From: Firmicutes bacterium HGW-Firmicutes-9
Lineage (GTDB): Bacteria; Bacillota; Clostridia; Christensenellales; CAG-138
DNA length: 64,000 bases
Direction of reading: 5' to 3'
Assembly (NCBI GenBank): GCA_002841395.1
Contig: PGZM01000007.1
Coordinates: 62,001-126,000 of the forward strand
Part shown: positions 34,696 to 43,611 of the stretch, piece after piece
Position numbering within the stretch: position 1 is the first letter of the stretch
Layout: the number at the start of each line of letters is the position of its first letter
The notes under the pieces: model-generated
The model's input: the letters and a program-made list of their open reading frames with translations, nothing else
What the model was told of the DNA's origin: nothing
Database searches by the model: none
Position numbers and translations under genes: made by a program

Positions 34696-34786
34696 TATAA
34701 TATAAGACGACTTTTGTTCGAAATTGCCATTTATTTCTTTCGTATATGTTCGTATTTGTACGGTTAATTCTAACGTCTTGCAAAAG

Positions 34787-34795
34787 TTGTATTGA
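34787..34795. promoter_or_regulatory. Candidate AraR operator, copy 2
   Basis: Second identical TTGTATTGA, between the two divergent promoters, followed by ATTTCG. A nearby ATTTGTACG at about 34753 resembles half of the Bacillus AraR consensus ATTTGTACGTACAAAT (from memory). Confidence 0.5.
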
Positions 34796-34904
34796 ATTTC
34801 GACTGCAATCATGTTAAAATGGCGTTAAGCAGACGGGCGGAAAATGCCCAAAACATGTGAAAACACCTAGTCAACCGTTCAAAGCGTACATTTTTACACC
34901 AAAT

Positions 34905-34913
34905 TTGTATTGA
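34905..34913. promoter_or_regulatory. Candidate AraR operator, copy 3 (overlaps the araR -35 box)
   Basis: Third identical TTGTATTGA; its last bases are part of the araR -35 hexamer, so binding would block RNA polymerase and give autoregulation. Confidence 0.55.
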
Positions 34914-34938
34914 CGCAATAAAACAATCACGCTATGAT
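34910..34938 (+). promoter_or_regulatory. araR promoter
   Basis: TTGACG (34910-34915) and TATGAT (34933-34938) are 17 bases apart, 38 bases upstream of the araR start codon. Confidence 0.82.
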
Positions 34939-34976
34939 TTTGCTAGCGTGCCGGAAATGGCCGCTATCGGGGGTTT

Positions 34977-36023
34977 ATGCCGAAATATCAGCATATTGCA
35001 ACAGCGTTGCAGGACGAGATCAAATCCGGTCAACTTGCCGAGGGAATGATGCTGCCGACGGAAGAAGCGCTCACACAGCGATTCTCCGTCAGTCGTCAAA
35101 CCGTCCGGCAGGCGTTGGCCATGCTGGTCGACGCGGGTTTGATCGTAAAACAACGCGGAAGCGGTTCGCGGGTACGCGCGCAGCAGCTTCCGCCGAGAAG
35201 CGGCAACATCGCCATCATCGCTACCTATATCAGCGACTATATCTTCCCCGGTATCCTGCGTGAGGCGCAGAGCGTATTTGCCGCAAACCAATACTCCGCA
35301 ATCCTTTCCGCGACGCGTAACAGCGTGTATCACGAGCGGCAGATTTTGCAGGACCTGCTCAACAAACCCATCGACGGCATACTCGTCGAGGGCACGAAGA
35401 CGGCGCTGCCGAACCCGAATCTCGATCTCTATCAAAAGCTCACGCAGCGCAATATCCCCATCGTGTTTTTTAACGGATTCTACGCAAATCTCCCCGATTC
35501 GGTCAGCGTCTACGCGGATAATTTCGGCGGCGGATATGAGCTTGTGCAGCATCTTCTCCAAAAGGGGCACGCCGCCATCGCAGGCATCTTCAAAAACGAC
35601 GATATTCAGGGGCACGAGCGTTACGCGGGCTATATCACAGCTTTACGCGATGCCGACCGCATGATGCCGGACGGATCTGTCTTCTGGTATTCCACAGAAA
35701 CCCGCGAAACGCTGTTTACCGAGGAACTCGCGCGAAAGATCGCCGAATGCTCGGCCGTCGTGTGTTATAACGATGAGATCGCGTTTCGGTTGATTCCGTT
35801 CTTGTTGCAGCATGACATTCGTGTTCCGCAGGACGTCGCCGTCGTGAGTTTTGACAACAGCAGCCTCAGCGAGCTCAGCCCGGTCAAAATCACGTCACTT
35901 TCCTACGGCGGGCAGAGCATCGGCCACATTGCGGCGGAAACACTTCTGGATCGAATTGCAGGCAAACCCGCCGAGTCAAGAACACTCCGCTGGACACTCA
36001 TCGAAAAGGACAGCAGCAAATAA
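34977..36023 (+). CDS. araR: GntR/LacI-type regulator, AraR-like arabinose repressor
   Basis: The 348-residue protein combines an N-terminal GntR winged helix (residues 1-68; MLPTEEALTQRFSVSRQTV) with a C-terminal LacI/GalR sugar-binding domain (about 75-345; GILVEGTKTAL, VVSFDNSSLSEL). This architecture is that of AraR of Bacillus subtilis, an arabinose-responsive repressor. It heads an operon with an FGGY kinase and araD and is divergent from araA; repeated sites overlap the promoters of both units. The ATG at 34977 follows a GGGGG stretch. Arabinose as effector is inferred from architecture and neighbours. Confidence 0.92.
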   Translation: MPKYQHIATALQDEIKSGQLAEGMMLPTEEALTQRFSVSRQTVRQALAMLVDAGLIVKQRGSGSRVRAQQLPPRSGNIAIIATYISDYIFPGILREAQSVFAANQYSAILSATRNSVYHERQILQDLLNKPIDGILVEGTKTALPNPNLDLYQKLTQRNIPIVFFNGFYANLPDSVSVYADNFGGGYELVQHLLQKGHAAIAGIFKNDDIQGHERYAGYITALRDADRMMPDGSVFWYSTETRETLFTEELARKIAECSAVVCYNDEIAFRLIPFLLQHDIRVPQDVAVVSFDNSSLSELSPVKITSLSYGGQSIGHIAAETLLDRIAGKPAESRTLRWTLIEKDSSK

Positions 36024-36087
36024 TCTGTCCTATCCATATAATAAGGCTTTATACATTTCAAAATAATCAGAAGAATCGAGGCATGTT

Positions 36088-37686
36088 ATGACGAAAGAAA
36101 CCAACACAGCCGCAGTAATCAGCGGCGGAGAAACGTATCTCGGCATCGAATTCGGTTCCACGCGCATCAAGGCGGTGCTGATCGACCGCAACCACGCCGT
36201 GCTTGCCTCCGGCGGGCACAACTGGGAGAACCGTCTAGAAGGCGGGTTCTGGACCTACTCGATGGAGGATGTGTTCGCGGGGATGCAGGATGCATACGCA
36301 AAGCTCGCGGCAAACGTACAAAAAACATACGGCGTACCGCTCACGCGCGTTGGCGCGATGGGCGTCTCCGCGATGATGCACGGCTATCTCGCGTTTGACG
36401 AGAAGGACAATCTGCTTGCTCCGTTCCGCACCTGGCGCAATACCACCACGGGTCAGGCCGCTGATCTGCTCACCAAACGTTTTGGATTTAACGTTCCGCA
36501 GCGCTGGAGCATTGCGCACCTGTATCAGGCGATGCTGAACCGCGAAAGCCACGTGGACTCCATCACATTCCTGACTACGCTTGCGGGATATATCCATTAT
36601 CGCCTCACGGGCGAAAAGGTGATTGGTATCGGCGACGGCTCCGGCATGTTCCCGATCGACTCCATCGATCTGACTTATGACGCGAAGATGCTTAACTCGT
36701 TCCAGCAGCTCGTGCAGGAAAGCGGCTACGGCTGGAACATCTCCTCCGTGCTGCCAAAGCTCCTCTCCGCCGGCGAAGCGGCGGGTCACCTCACCCCCGA
36801 CGGCGCAAAGCTGGTTGATCCTACGGGAACGTTGATGAGCGGCATCCCCTTCTGCCCGCCGGAAGGCGACGCGGGCACGGGCATGGTCGCAACCAACGCC
36901 GTGCGCCAGCGCACGGGCAACGTCAGCGCGGGCACAAGCGTGTTTGCCATGCTGGTGCTGGAAAAAGCGCTTTCTCGCTACTACACCGAGGTGGACATGG
37001 TGACCACGCCCGCGGGCGATCCGGTCGCGATGGTGCACTGCAACAATTGCACGAGCGATATCGACGCGTGGATTCGCCTCTTCGGCGAGGCGGCGACGGC
37101 ACTTGGCGCGGAGTATGACGAGCGCACGCTTTACCAGACGATGTACAAAAAAGCGCTCGAAGGCGCCCCGGACTGCGGCGGCATCATGACGTTTAACTAT
37201 CTCTCCGGCGAACCCGTGACCAATCTGGACGAAGGCCGTCCGCTGCTGTTCCGCAAACCGGATGCCGCGTTCACGCTCGCCAACGTAATGCGCGCGCACC
37301 TGACCTCCGCCGTCGCGTCGCTGCGCATCGGCATGGACATTCTCGCCGCGGAGCACGTTGAGCTCGACGCAATGACCGGCCACGGCGGATTCTTTAAGGC
37401 GGAAGGCATCGGACAGAAGATCATGTCCGCAGCACTCAGCACGCCCGTCACCGTGATGGAGACGGCGAGTGAAGGCGGCCCGTGGGGTATGGCTGTGCTC
37501 GCGGCGTATCTGATGAACAAATCGGCGGATGAACCGCTTTCGGACTATTTGACAGAGCGTGTGTTCCGCGGGGCAAAGAGCGTCACCGTTTCGGCAACCG
37601 AAGAGGAAGCCGCCGGATTTGCCGCGTTTATCGAAGCGTATACCAAGAGCCTCGCCGTGGAATGCGCGGCGGTTGAAGCATACTAA
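36088..37686 (+). CDS. FGGY family carbohydrate kinase, probable L-ribulokinase
   Basis: This 532-residue kinase has the FGGY N-terminal domain (phosphate-binding start YLGIEFGSTRIKAVL at residues 17-31) and C-terminal domain (GHGGFFKAEGIGQK near 430). Located between araR and araD, it most likely phosphorylates L-ribulose, the step missing between AraA and AraD. It does not look like classic AraB; ribulokinases of a different FGGY branch (AraK) have been described in Clostridium acetobutylicum, and this could be one. D-xylulokinase activity is an alternative. GAGG lies 6 bases before the ATG. Confidence 0.88.
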   Translation: MTKETNTAAVISGGETYLGIEFGSTRIKAVLIDRNHAVLASGGHNWENRLEGGFWTYSMEDVFAGMQDAYAKLAANVQKTYGVPLTRVGAMGVSAMMHGYLAFDEKDNLLAPFRTWRNTTTGQAADLLTKRFGFNVPQRWSIAHLYQAMLNRESHVDSITFLTTLAGYIHYRLTGEKVIGIGDGSGMFPIDSIDLTYDAKMLNSFQQLVQESGYGWNISSVLPKLLSAGEAAGHLTPDGAKLVDPTGTLMSGIPFCPPEGDAGTGMVATNAVRQRTGNVSAGTSVFAMLVLEKALSRYYTEVDMVTTPAGDPVAMVHCNNCTSDIDAWIRLFGEAATALGAEYDERTLYQTMYKKALEGAPDCGGIMTFNYLSGEPVTNLDEGRPLLFRKPDAAFTLANVMRAHLTSAVASLRIGMDILAAEHVELDAMTGHGGFFKAEGIGQKIMSAALSTPVTVMETASEGGPWGMAVLAAYLMNKSADEPLSDYLTERVFRGAKSVTVSATEEEAAGFAAFIEAYTKSLAVECAAVEAY

Positions 37687-37713
37687 GCAGTTCAATATCA
37701 GGAGGGCAATGAC

Positions 37714-38409
37714 ATGTTGGAATCACTCAAACAGCAGGTGCTGGAAGCAAACCTGCAGCTACCGAAGCTGAATCTCGTCGCGTTCACATGGGGCAACGTC
37801 AGCGCCATCGATCGCGAGAGCGGCATCATGGTCATCAAACCCTCCGGCGTGACCTATGAAGCAATGCGCGCGGAGGACATGATTTGTGTGGAGCTCGCAA
37901 CCGGCAAGGTTGTCGAAGGCACGCTAAAGCCCTCTTCCGATACACCGACGCACCTAGTGCTGTATCGCGCGTTCCCGACCATCGGCGGTGTGGTGCATAC
38001 GCACTCCCGCTGGGCGACGATCTTTGCGCAGGCGGGGCGTTCCGTGCCCGCGCTCGGTACCACCCACGCGGACTATTTCTACGGCGACGTGCCGTTGACC
38101 CGCCCGCTGACCAACAGCGAAATTCAGAGCGCATACGAGCTTGAAACCGGAAACGTCATTGTAGAGACCATGCAGGGCGTCGACCCGATCGCCATGCCCG
38201 CTATCCTCGTGCAGGAACACGGTCCGTTCACCTGGGGCAAAGATGCAAACGAAGCGGTCTATCACGCGGCTGTGCTCGAAGAAGCCGCCATGATGGCGTG
38301 GCACACGCTTGCGCTCACGCCAAACGCGAAGCTCAACCCCGCGCTGCTGGACAAGCACTATCTTCGTAAGCATGGCAAAGATGCCTACTACGGGCAGGGC
38401 AATCACTGA
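37714..38409 (+). CDS. araD: L-ribulose-5-phosphate 4-epimerase
   Basis: AraD converts L-ribulose 5-phosphate to D-xylulose 5-phosphate, which enters the pentose phosphate pathway. The 231 residues have normal family length and class II aldolase features: [12 protein letters not shown] near 30, the zinc-ligand histidines in [12 protein letters not shown] near 97, [12 protein letters not shown] near 120 and [12 protein letters not shown] near 170. AGGAGGG precedes the ATG. It is the last gene of the araR operon, which ends at a terminator. Confidence 0.96.
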   Translation: MLESLKQQVLEANLQLPKLNLVAFTWGNVSAIDRESGIMVIKPSGVTYEAMRAEDMICVELATGKVVEGTLKPSSDTPTHLVLYRAFPTIGGVVHTHSRWATIFAQAGRSVPALGTTHADYFYGDVPLTRPLTNSEIQSAYELETGNVIVETMQGVDPIAMPAILVQEHGPFTWGKDANEAVYHAAVLEEAAMMAWHTLALTPNAKLNPALLDKHYLRKHGKDAYYGQGNH

Positions 38410-38432
38410 GCAAACGCCTCGCAACAAACACC

Positions 38433-38467
38433 AAAAGATGTCGTCGGGTTCCGGCGGCATCTTTTTT
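38433..38467 (+). terminator. Terminator of the araR-kinase-araD operon
   Basis: AAAAGATG and CATCTTTT pair and the stem continues with CG pairs and two G-U pairs around a small loop, followed by a T run. Confidence 0.85.
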
Positions 38468-38594
38468 ATTCACCGTGATGGCAAGAATGTTTGTTTGAAC
38501 TATTTGCAAATGCGCAGTACACTGATTACAAACAGAGCGCAAACGTGTCTCTATAATTTTCTGCACAATCTGCGACCACAAGAAGGGAAACATT

Positions 38595-39740
38595 ATGTCT
38601 GATGTAGCCATCATTTCCTGCGGGAGTTATCAAGAATCCGAAGTGCGCGCGGCGGTCGAGCGGGGCATCGATCTACTCGGCGGCGCCGGGCAGTTTGTTC
38701 AGCCGAATGAGAAAATCCTGCTCAAGCTCAACTGGCTCACGGGCGATCCGCCGGAAATGTGCGTCACCACGCATCCCGCTGTGTTTCGCGCCGTGGCACA
38801 GGTGCTGCAATCCGCGGGAGCCGTACTCTCTTACGGCGATTCGCCGGGGTTTCAATCCCCCGATTCCGCCGCAAAGAAAACGGGTTGTGCCGAGGTTGCG
38901 GAAGAGCTCGGCATACCGCTCGGCGATTTTCGCGCTGGGAAAGACGTTTCGTATCCCGAGGGCAGGCAGAATAAGAAATTCACCGTCGCCAACGCAGTTC
39001 TGGAAAACGACGGCGTGATCAGCCTGCCGAAAATGAAGACACACGCGTTTCAGCGCGTGACCGGCGCGGTCAAGAACCAGTTCGGCTGCGTGCCCGGCGC
39101 GCTGAAGGGCGAGTTTCACGTCAAAGTACCCAACGCATACGATTTTGCTAAGATGCTGATCGATCTCAACTCGTTCGTGCATCCGCGGCTCTACATCATG
39201 GACGGCATCATGGCGATGGAGGGCAACGGCCCGCGCGGCGGCGACCCGAAGCAGATGAATGTGCTGCTGTTTTCCGCCGATCCCATCGCGTTGGACGCCA
39301 CCATGTGCCGGCTGATGAACCTCGACCCCGCGCTGGTGCTGACCAATCGTGCGGGCGAGGAGATGGGGGCGGGCACGTATCGCGAGGAGGAAATTCGCTT
39401 GCTCGGCGACCCGATGGAGCAATTTGTTGCGATGGAATATAACGTCAACCGCGAACCGGAACAGGCGTCGTCCAAGCGACCACAGCCGAAAGTTATGAAA
39501 CAGCTGTTGACTCCTAGGCCGTATATTCTCGCGGAACGCTGTGTGAAGTGCGGCATCTGCGTAAAGATGTGTCCCGTGACGCCGAAGGCGGTCGACTGGC
39601 ACGACGGAAACAAGAGTAATCCGCCGAGCTATCAATATGACCGCTGTATTCGCTGCTATTGCTGTCAGGAGCTTTGTCCCGAACGAGCGATTCAGGTGAA
39701 GGTGCCGTTTTTGCGGCGCGTGCTGGACAGGAAGAAGTAA
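38595..39740 (+). CDS. DUF362 domain protein with two C-terminal 4Fe-4S clusters (second copy)
   Basis: At 381 residues this is a paralogue of the protein at 73-1212. It has the DUF362 domain (about 5-305; LPKMKTHAFQRVTGAVKNQ near 140) and a ferredoxin pair with motifs CVKCGICVKMCP (about 317-328) and CIRCYCCQELCP (about 353-364). The first cluster has a longer following loop than the other copy. No transmembrane segment is seen. The gene is monocistronic: a perfect TATAAT at 38552-38557 lies upstream, although no good -35 is seen, and a terminator follows. Role unknown; redox or iron-sulfur chemistry is inferred from the cysteines. Confidence 0.9.
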   Translation: MSDVAIISCGSYQESEVRAAVERGIDLLGGAGQFVQPNEKILLKLNWLTGDPPEMCVTTHPAVFRAVAQVLQSAGAVLSYGDSPGFQSPDSAAKKTGCAEVAEELGIPLGDFRAGKDVSYPEGRQNKKFTVANAVLENDGVISLPKMKTHAFQRVTGAVKNQFGCVPGALKGEFHVKVPNAYDFAKMLIDLNSFVHPRLYIMDGIMAMEGNGPRGGDPKQMNVLLFSADPIALDATMCRLMNLDPALVLTNRAGEEMGAGTYREEEIRLLGDPMEQFVAMEYNVNREPEQASSKRPQPKVMKQLLTPRPYILAERCVKCGICVKMCPVTPKAVDWHDGNKSNPPSYQYDRCIRCYCCQELCPERAIQVKVPFLRRVLDRKK

Positions 39741-39760
39741 TTCATCGCGAAGACACGCGT

Positions 39761-39788
39761 AAAAAGAGGATGCTACGCATCCTCTTTT
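39761..39788. terminator. Bidirectional terminator
   Basis: AAAAGAGGATGC and GCATCCTCTTTT pair around a 3-base loop, with A/T runs on both sides. It separates the convergent DUF362 gene and the membrane-protein gene. Confidence 0.92.
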
Positions 39789-39808
39789 GTGTTATTGCGT
39801 TTCGTTGA

Positions 39809-41326
39809 TCAGTTCGCAAGCGACTTGAGCCGGTAGATCTGATAGATGTCGTCCTCATAGATCTTCTCGTAGTCCTTGTCATACGCCAGATAGACGATCA
39901 AAATATCACCCTCGGAGATCAACATATGCGTAAAACCGTATCGATCCATCATGTCTTTGTAATATAGTTCCCCATACTGCAAATCGTGATACTCCTTCAT
40001 CACGTCCGCTTTCTGGTTGTTTTTCATGACGAACACTTCGGCTCTGGGGTCGATATACGGCTTGTATCCCATATACTCCGCGTAGCCGCCGTCGTTGTAG
40101 CCCGTGTAGAGCACCATGCCGTCCTTCTCCTCATGTTCAACGAGGTAGTTCATTGCCTGCGAAACCGCGGGCGCATCCCCTTCCTGCACCGCCTTGACCA
40201 CGCGCTGCACCGTCAGCCCGCCGACGACCAGCACAACCAGCGCAAGGAGCACCATACGCAATTTCAATACGTTCTGCTGGGACTTGATCTTTCCTTCGGG
40301 AATCGTGACATCCTTTAAGAAGTACGCGAGCGGGAAGATGCCGCAGGCCGCAAACAACGCAAAGCTTCGCGCGGACGACAGCGCAAGCACCGCCGTGCCA
40401 AGCGGCAGCAGCGCATAGCGAAGACGCGTTTTTCGTTCTTTTTTGAGCAAGTAGATTGCAAGCAGCAGGAAGAACACGCCGAAGATGAACATGCCGGAGC
40501 CATTGTTGATATCCGCGGCCTGCATCTCCATGACCATGTTGATCTCCGCAAACCCGTAGGAGCGGAACACGTACGTCATCGCGCTCCAGCCGTATGGATT
40601 GAGGAACCCCGCGGCGAACATCAACCCGATTGCGGGGAAGAAATACTGTTTTGCATAGCCCTGTCCTTCGAGGAACAGCAGCTTGAACCGGAATGAATCG
40701 ATCATATACGGCAGCAAGATGATAAACTGCATCGGCCACATCGCCGCGTGCAGGTTGATCTGCAAGATTGAAAGAATCGGCAACGGGATCAGCCAGGCCG
40801 CTTTGCCGGAACGGATGAATCGCTCCACCGCGTACAGTTCGCACAGAAGAATCAGCATCGTGAAGATCATTGGCCGCGTAAACATCACGGGTTTCAGCGC
40901 AGCCGCGGTCAAAAGCGTCGCAAAAAACATTGCGGCGATGTTATTGTCTGAAATCAACTTCGTCAGCTGGAACACCACAAACACGATCGCGACGTAGACC
41001 AGGAACAGCAGCGCGAGTACGCCCGCCGCGCCAAGCTTGCTATAGATGCTCCAGAAAATCGACGCAGACAACCACTGCTGCATGAGGAAGCTGAACCCCT
41101 GATGGAGCGTAAACGGCTCAATGGTCGGAATGCCGTTCTGGAGCACGTATCTCCCGCTGGTGAGCAAAAACCAGATGTCGTTGTCGAGCTGTAAGTTGAC
41201 GACAAGGCACGGCAGAAACATCAGCGCGATCAACAGCGTTCGCGTCTGCTTCTGCTGATTTTTCGGTAAATCGATGATCTCCGTCTGTTCCGATACACTG
41301 TTTAACTGCTGTTTTTCATTCCGCAT
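39809..41326 (-). CDS. Polytopic membrane protein, possible GT-C-type glycosyltransferase
   Basis: This 505-residue protein has a hydrophilic N-terminus (to about residue 28), roughly ten to twelve transmembrane segments (about 30-375), and a soluble C-terminal domain of about 130 residues (GYNDGGYAEYMGYKPYIDPR near 425-444). An acidic DND motif shortly after the first helix, followed by a long external loop, recalls GT-C membrane glycosyltransferases that use polyprenyl-linked sugars. I do not recognise a specific family, so this is tentative. It is divergent from an FAD flavoprotein and a GtrA protein, which supports a surface glycan role. Confidence 0.8.
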   Translation of the reverse strand: MRNEKQQLNSVSEQTEIIDLPKNQQKQTRTLLIALMFLPCLVVNLQLDNDIWFLLTSGRYVLQNGIPTIEPFTLHQGFSFLMQQWLSASIFWSIYSKLGAAGVLALLFLVYVAIVFVVFQLTKLISDNNIAAMFFATLLTAAALKPVMFTRPMIFTMLILLCELYAVERFIRSGKAAWLIPLPILSILQINLHAAMWPMQFIILLPYMIDSFRFKLLFLEGQGYAKQYFFPAIGLMFAAGFLNPYGWSAMTYVFRSYGFAEINMVMEMQAADINNGSGMFIFGVFFLLLAIYLLKKERKTRLRYALLPLGTAVLALSSARSFALFAACGIFPLAYFLKDVTIPEGKIKSQQNVLKLRMVLLALVVLVVGGLTVQRVVKAVQEGDAPAVSQAMNYLVEHEEKDGMVLYTGYNDGGYAEYMGYKPYIDPRAEVFVMKNNQKADVMKEYHDLQYGELYYKDMMDRYGFTHMLISEGDILIVYLAYDKDYEKIYEDDIYQIYRLKSLAN

Positions 41327-41408
41327 CCGCGTTCATCCTCTTCTTTGAAAACTCATTTTGTTTTTCTATTTGAAATCAATGTTGCGCCTTTTTTTCGCGC
41401 ATGAAAAA

Positions 41409-41417
41409 TGGTATGAT
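41409..41417 (+). promoter_or_regulatory. Extended -10 promoter element for the flavoprotein-gtrA operon
   Basis: TGGTATGAT is an extended -10 element 65 bases upstream of the start codon at 41483. The -35 position holds only a T run. Confidence 0.5.
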
Positions 41418-41482
41418 GGATCGAAATGTTACACATTCCGTCATTTATCCGATCTCATCGCCGTCGCGCATAAGGAGCAAAC

Positions 41483-43036
41483 ATGTCACAAACAACCAAG
41501 ACGCATGTGGTCATCATCGGCGCGGGTCCTGCGGGATTGACCGCAGCGTATGAGCTGCTCGCGCAGCCCGACGCCTACTCCGTAACCATACTGGAGGCGG
41601 ATTCGCGCGTCGGCGGCATCAGCAAAACCGTTCGCCATGCCGGAAACCGGATGGATATCGGCGGTCATCGCTTCTTCTCCAAGGACGAGCGTGTCACCGC
41701 CTGGTGGGAACAGATGCTACCCACGCAGGGGCAGCCCGCGCTGGACGAGCGCTTGCTCGGTAAACCCGCAAATCTCTCGCCCAACGGTCCCGATCCGGAG
41801 ACGGAAGACCGCGTCATGCTCAACCGCCAGCGCGTCTCGCGCATCTATTTCGGCGGGAACTTTTACGATTATCCGATCAGTCTCAAGTGGTCGACAATCC
41901 GCAACATGGGGCTTTGGACGACGATTCGTGCCGGGTTTTCCTACCTTGCGTCTACCGTTCACAAGCTGCCGGAGACTTCGCTGGAAAACTTTTATATCAA
42001 CCGCTTCGGCAAAGTGCTCTACAGCATGTTCTTTGAGAGCTATACCGAGAAAGTTTGGGGTCGCCACCCGCGGAATATCTCCGCCGACTGGGGTGCGCAG
42101 CGCGTCAAAGGGCTATCCATTCTTGCGCTGTTGAAAAACATTCTCCAGAAACTCCTTCCCGCAAAGATGCGCACGGTGGAGACCTCTCTCATCGAGTCGT
42201 TCTCCTACCCGAAGTTCGGGCCGGGTCAACTCTGGGAAACGGTCTGCGACGAAGTGCGCGCACGCGGCGGAGACGTCCGGATGAATCAGCAGGTGACGGG
42301 CTTTGTGACCGAGAACAACCGCATCACTACGATCCTCTGCGGAAACGAATCCATCCCGTGCGATCTGGTGCTCTCGTCCATGCCGCTTCGCGGGTTGATC
42401 GCGGGACTTCCCGATGCGCCGGAAGCGGTTCGGCGCGTTGCAAACGGGTTACCGTATCGCGATTTTGTCACCGTGGGGTTGCTGGTCAACCGTCTCAACC
42501 TGAAAAACACGACCGGCATACCGACGCTTGGCGATATCGTGCCCGACTGCTGGATCTATGTGCAGGACGCGGGCGTGCTGCTCGGGCGCATTCAGATCTT
42601 CAACAACTGGTCGCCCTACATGGTGCAGGACCCGCTGAACTCCGTCTGGATCGGGCTGGAATACTTCTGCGCGGAAGGCGATGCGTTCTGGTCGATGGAA
42701 GAGGCGGATTGCGTGAAGCTCGCCGTCAGCGAACTCGTACGAATCGGCGTCATCGACGCGGAAACTCCCATTCTCGACAGCTGCCGTGAGCGGGTTGAGA
42801 AGGCATATCCCGCTTACTTTGATACCTACGACGAGATTGAGACCGTGAAGTCCTATCTCGATACGATCGAAAATCTATACTGCATCGGGCGCAACGGCCA
42901 GCACCGCTATAACAACATGGATCACTCCATGGCGACGGCGTTTGAAACGGTCGCCAATATCCAGTCCGGCAGCTTAAGCCGCGATAACATCTGGAACGTC
43001 AATACCGAGCAGAGCTATCACGAGAAAAAATCATAA
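41483..43036 (+). CDS. FAD-dependent amine oxidase/UDP-galactopyranose mutase-like flavoprotein
   Basis: The 517-residue protein begins with an FAD-binding Rossmann motif ([17 protein letters not shown], residues 9-25) and the second FAD segment [21 protein letters not shown] near residues 48-68 (in part). It continues with features of the protoporphyrinogen oxidase/UGM-like group ([15 protein letters not shown] near 190) and an FAD-contacting C-terminus ([19 protein letters not shown] near 470). Proteins of this kind often occur in cell-surface polysaccharide loci. The substrate is unknown. AAGGAG precedes the ATG; the gtrA gene follows after 19 bases. Confidence 0.86.
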   Translation: MSQTTKTHVVIIGAGPAGLTAAYELLAQPDAYSVTILEADSRVGGISKTVRHAGNRMDIGGHRFFSKDERVTAWWEQMLPTQGQPALDERLLGKPANLSPNGPDPETEDRVMLNRQRVSRIYFGGNFYDYPISLKWSTIRNMGLWTTIRAGFSYLASTVHKLPETSLENFYINRFGKVLYSMFFESYTEKVWGRHPRNISADWGAQRVKGLSILALLKNILQKLLPAKMRTVETSLIESFSYPKFGPGQLWETVCDEVRARGGDVRMNQQVTGFVTENNRITTILCGNESIPCDLVLSSMPLRGLIAGLPDAPEAVRRVANGLPYRDFVTVGLLVNRLNLKNTTGIPTLGDIVPDCWIYVQDAGVLLGRIQIFNNWSPYMVQDPLNSVWIGLEYFCAEGDAFWSMEEADCVKLAVSELVRIGVIDAETPILDSCRERVEKAYPAYFDTYDEIETVKSYLDTIENLYCIGRNGQHRYNNMDHSMATAFETVANIQSGSLSRDNIWNVNTEQSYHEKKS

Positions 43037-43055
43037 CGATCAAACCGGAGGAAGC

Positions 43056-43496
43056 ATGGAACAAAACCTCTTGAAAAAGCTATTCGTGGAGCCGACTACG
43101 CAGCCGTTGATCCAGTTCTTCCGCTATGTGTTCGTCGGCGGGTGCTCGTTCATCGTGGATGCGGCGGTACTCTGGTTCTGCGTTCAATTGGGGCTGCATT
43201 ATCTCGTTGCCGCATGCTTTGGTTTTGTCGCGGGGTTGATCTGCAATTTTCTTCTCTCCCGTGCACTGGTGTTTCGCGGGCAGCCCGCGCAGGTTGGGCG
43301 CGTTGTGGAGTTTGCGGCCTATGCGCTCATCGGGCTCATCGGCTTGGGGCTCACGGAGCTGCTGCTCTACTTTTTCACCGAGATCGTGCTGCTGCATTAT
43401 ATGATTTCAAAAGTGATCGCAGCCGCAATCGTTCTTGTCTGGAACTTTCTTGCGCGAAAGCTGCTGCTCTATCGCGGTAAAACACCGACCGAATAA
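43056..43496 (+). CDS. GtrA family membrane protein
   Basis: This 146-residue protein has four predicted transmembrane helices and the GtrA features FFRYVFVGGCSFIVDAAVLW near residues 22-41 and WNFLARKLLLYR near the C-terminus. GtrA-like proteins are thought to move polyprenyl-phosphate-linked sugars across the membrane. With the flavoprotein before it and the membrane protein divergent from it, this suggests a small surface glycan module. GGAGGAAGC precedes the ATG. Confidence 0.92.
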   Translation: MEQNLLKKLFVEPTTQPLIQFFRYVFVGGCSFIVDAAVLWFCVQLGLHYLVAACFGFVAGLICNFLLSRALVFRGQPAQVGRVVEFAAYALIGLIGLGLTELLLYFFTEIVLLHYMISKVIAAAIVLVWNFLARKLLLYRGKTPTE

Positions 43497-43526
43497 TCAC
43501 CCGTTTTTTACGCTTTATCCAGTAAG

Positions 43527-43570
43527 AAAGCGCAATCGCGCGGCTGCGTAGCCGGAGCTTTTGCGCTTTT
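43527..43570. terminator. Long structured terminator after gtrA
   Basis: Outer arms AAAGCGCAA and TTGCGCTTT enclose a second hairpin, CGGCT with AGCCG, and the plus strand continues with TTTTG. It probably ends the gtrA transcript and may also act on the convergent DivIVA-like gene. Confidence 0.75.
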
Positions 43571-43611
43571 GTTATGTCTTGCGTATGCGAGATTGCACCG
43601 TTCTGTTTTGG

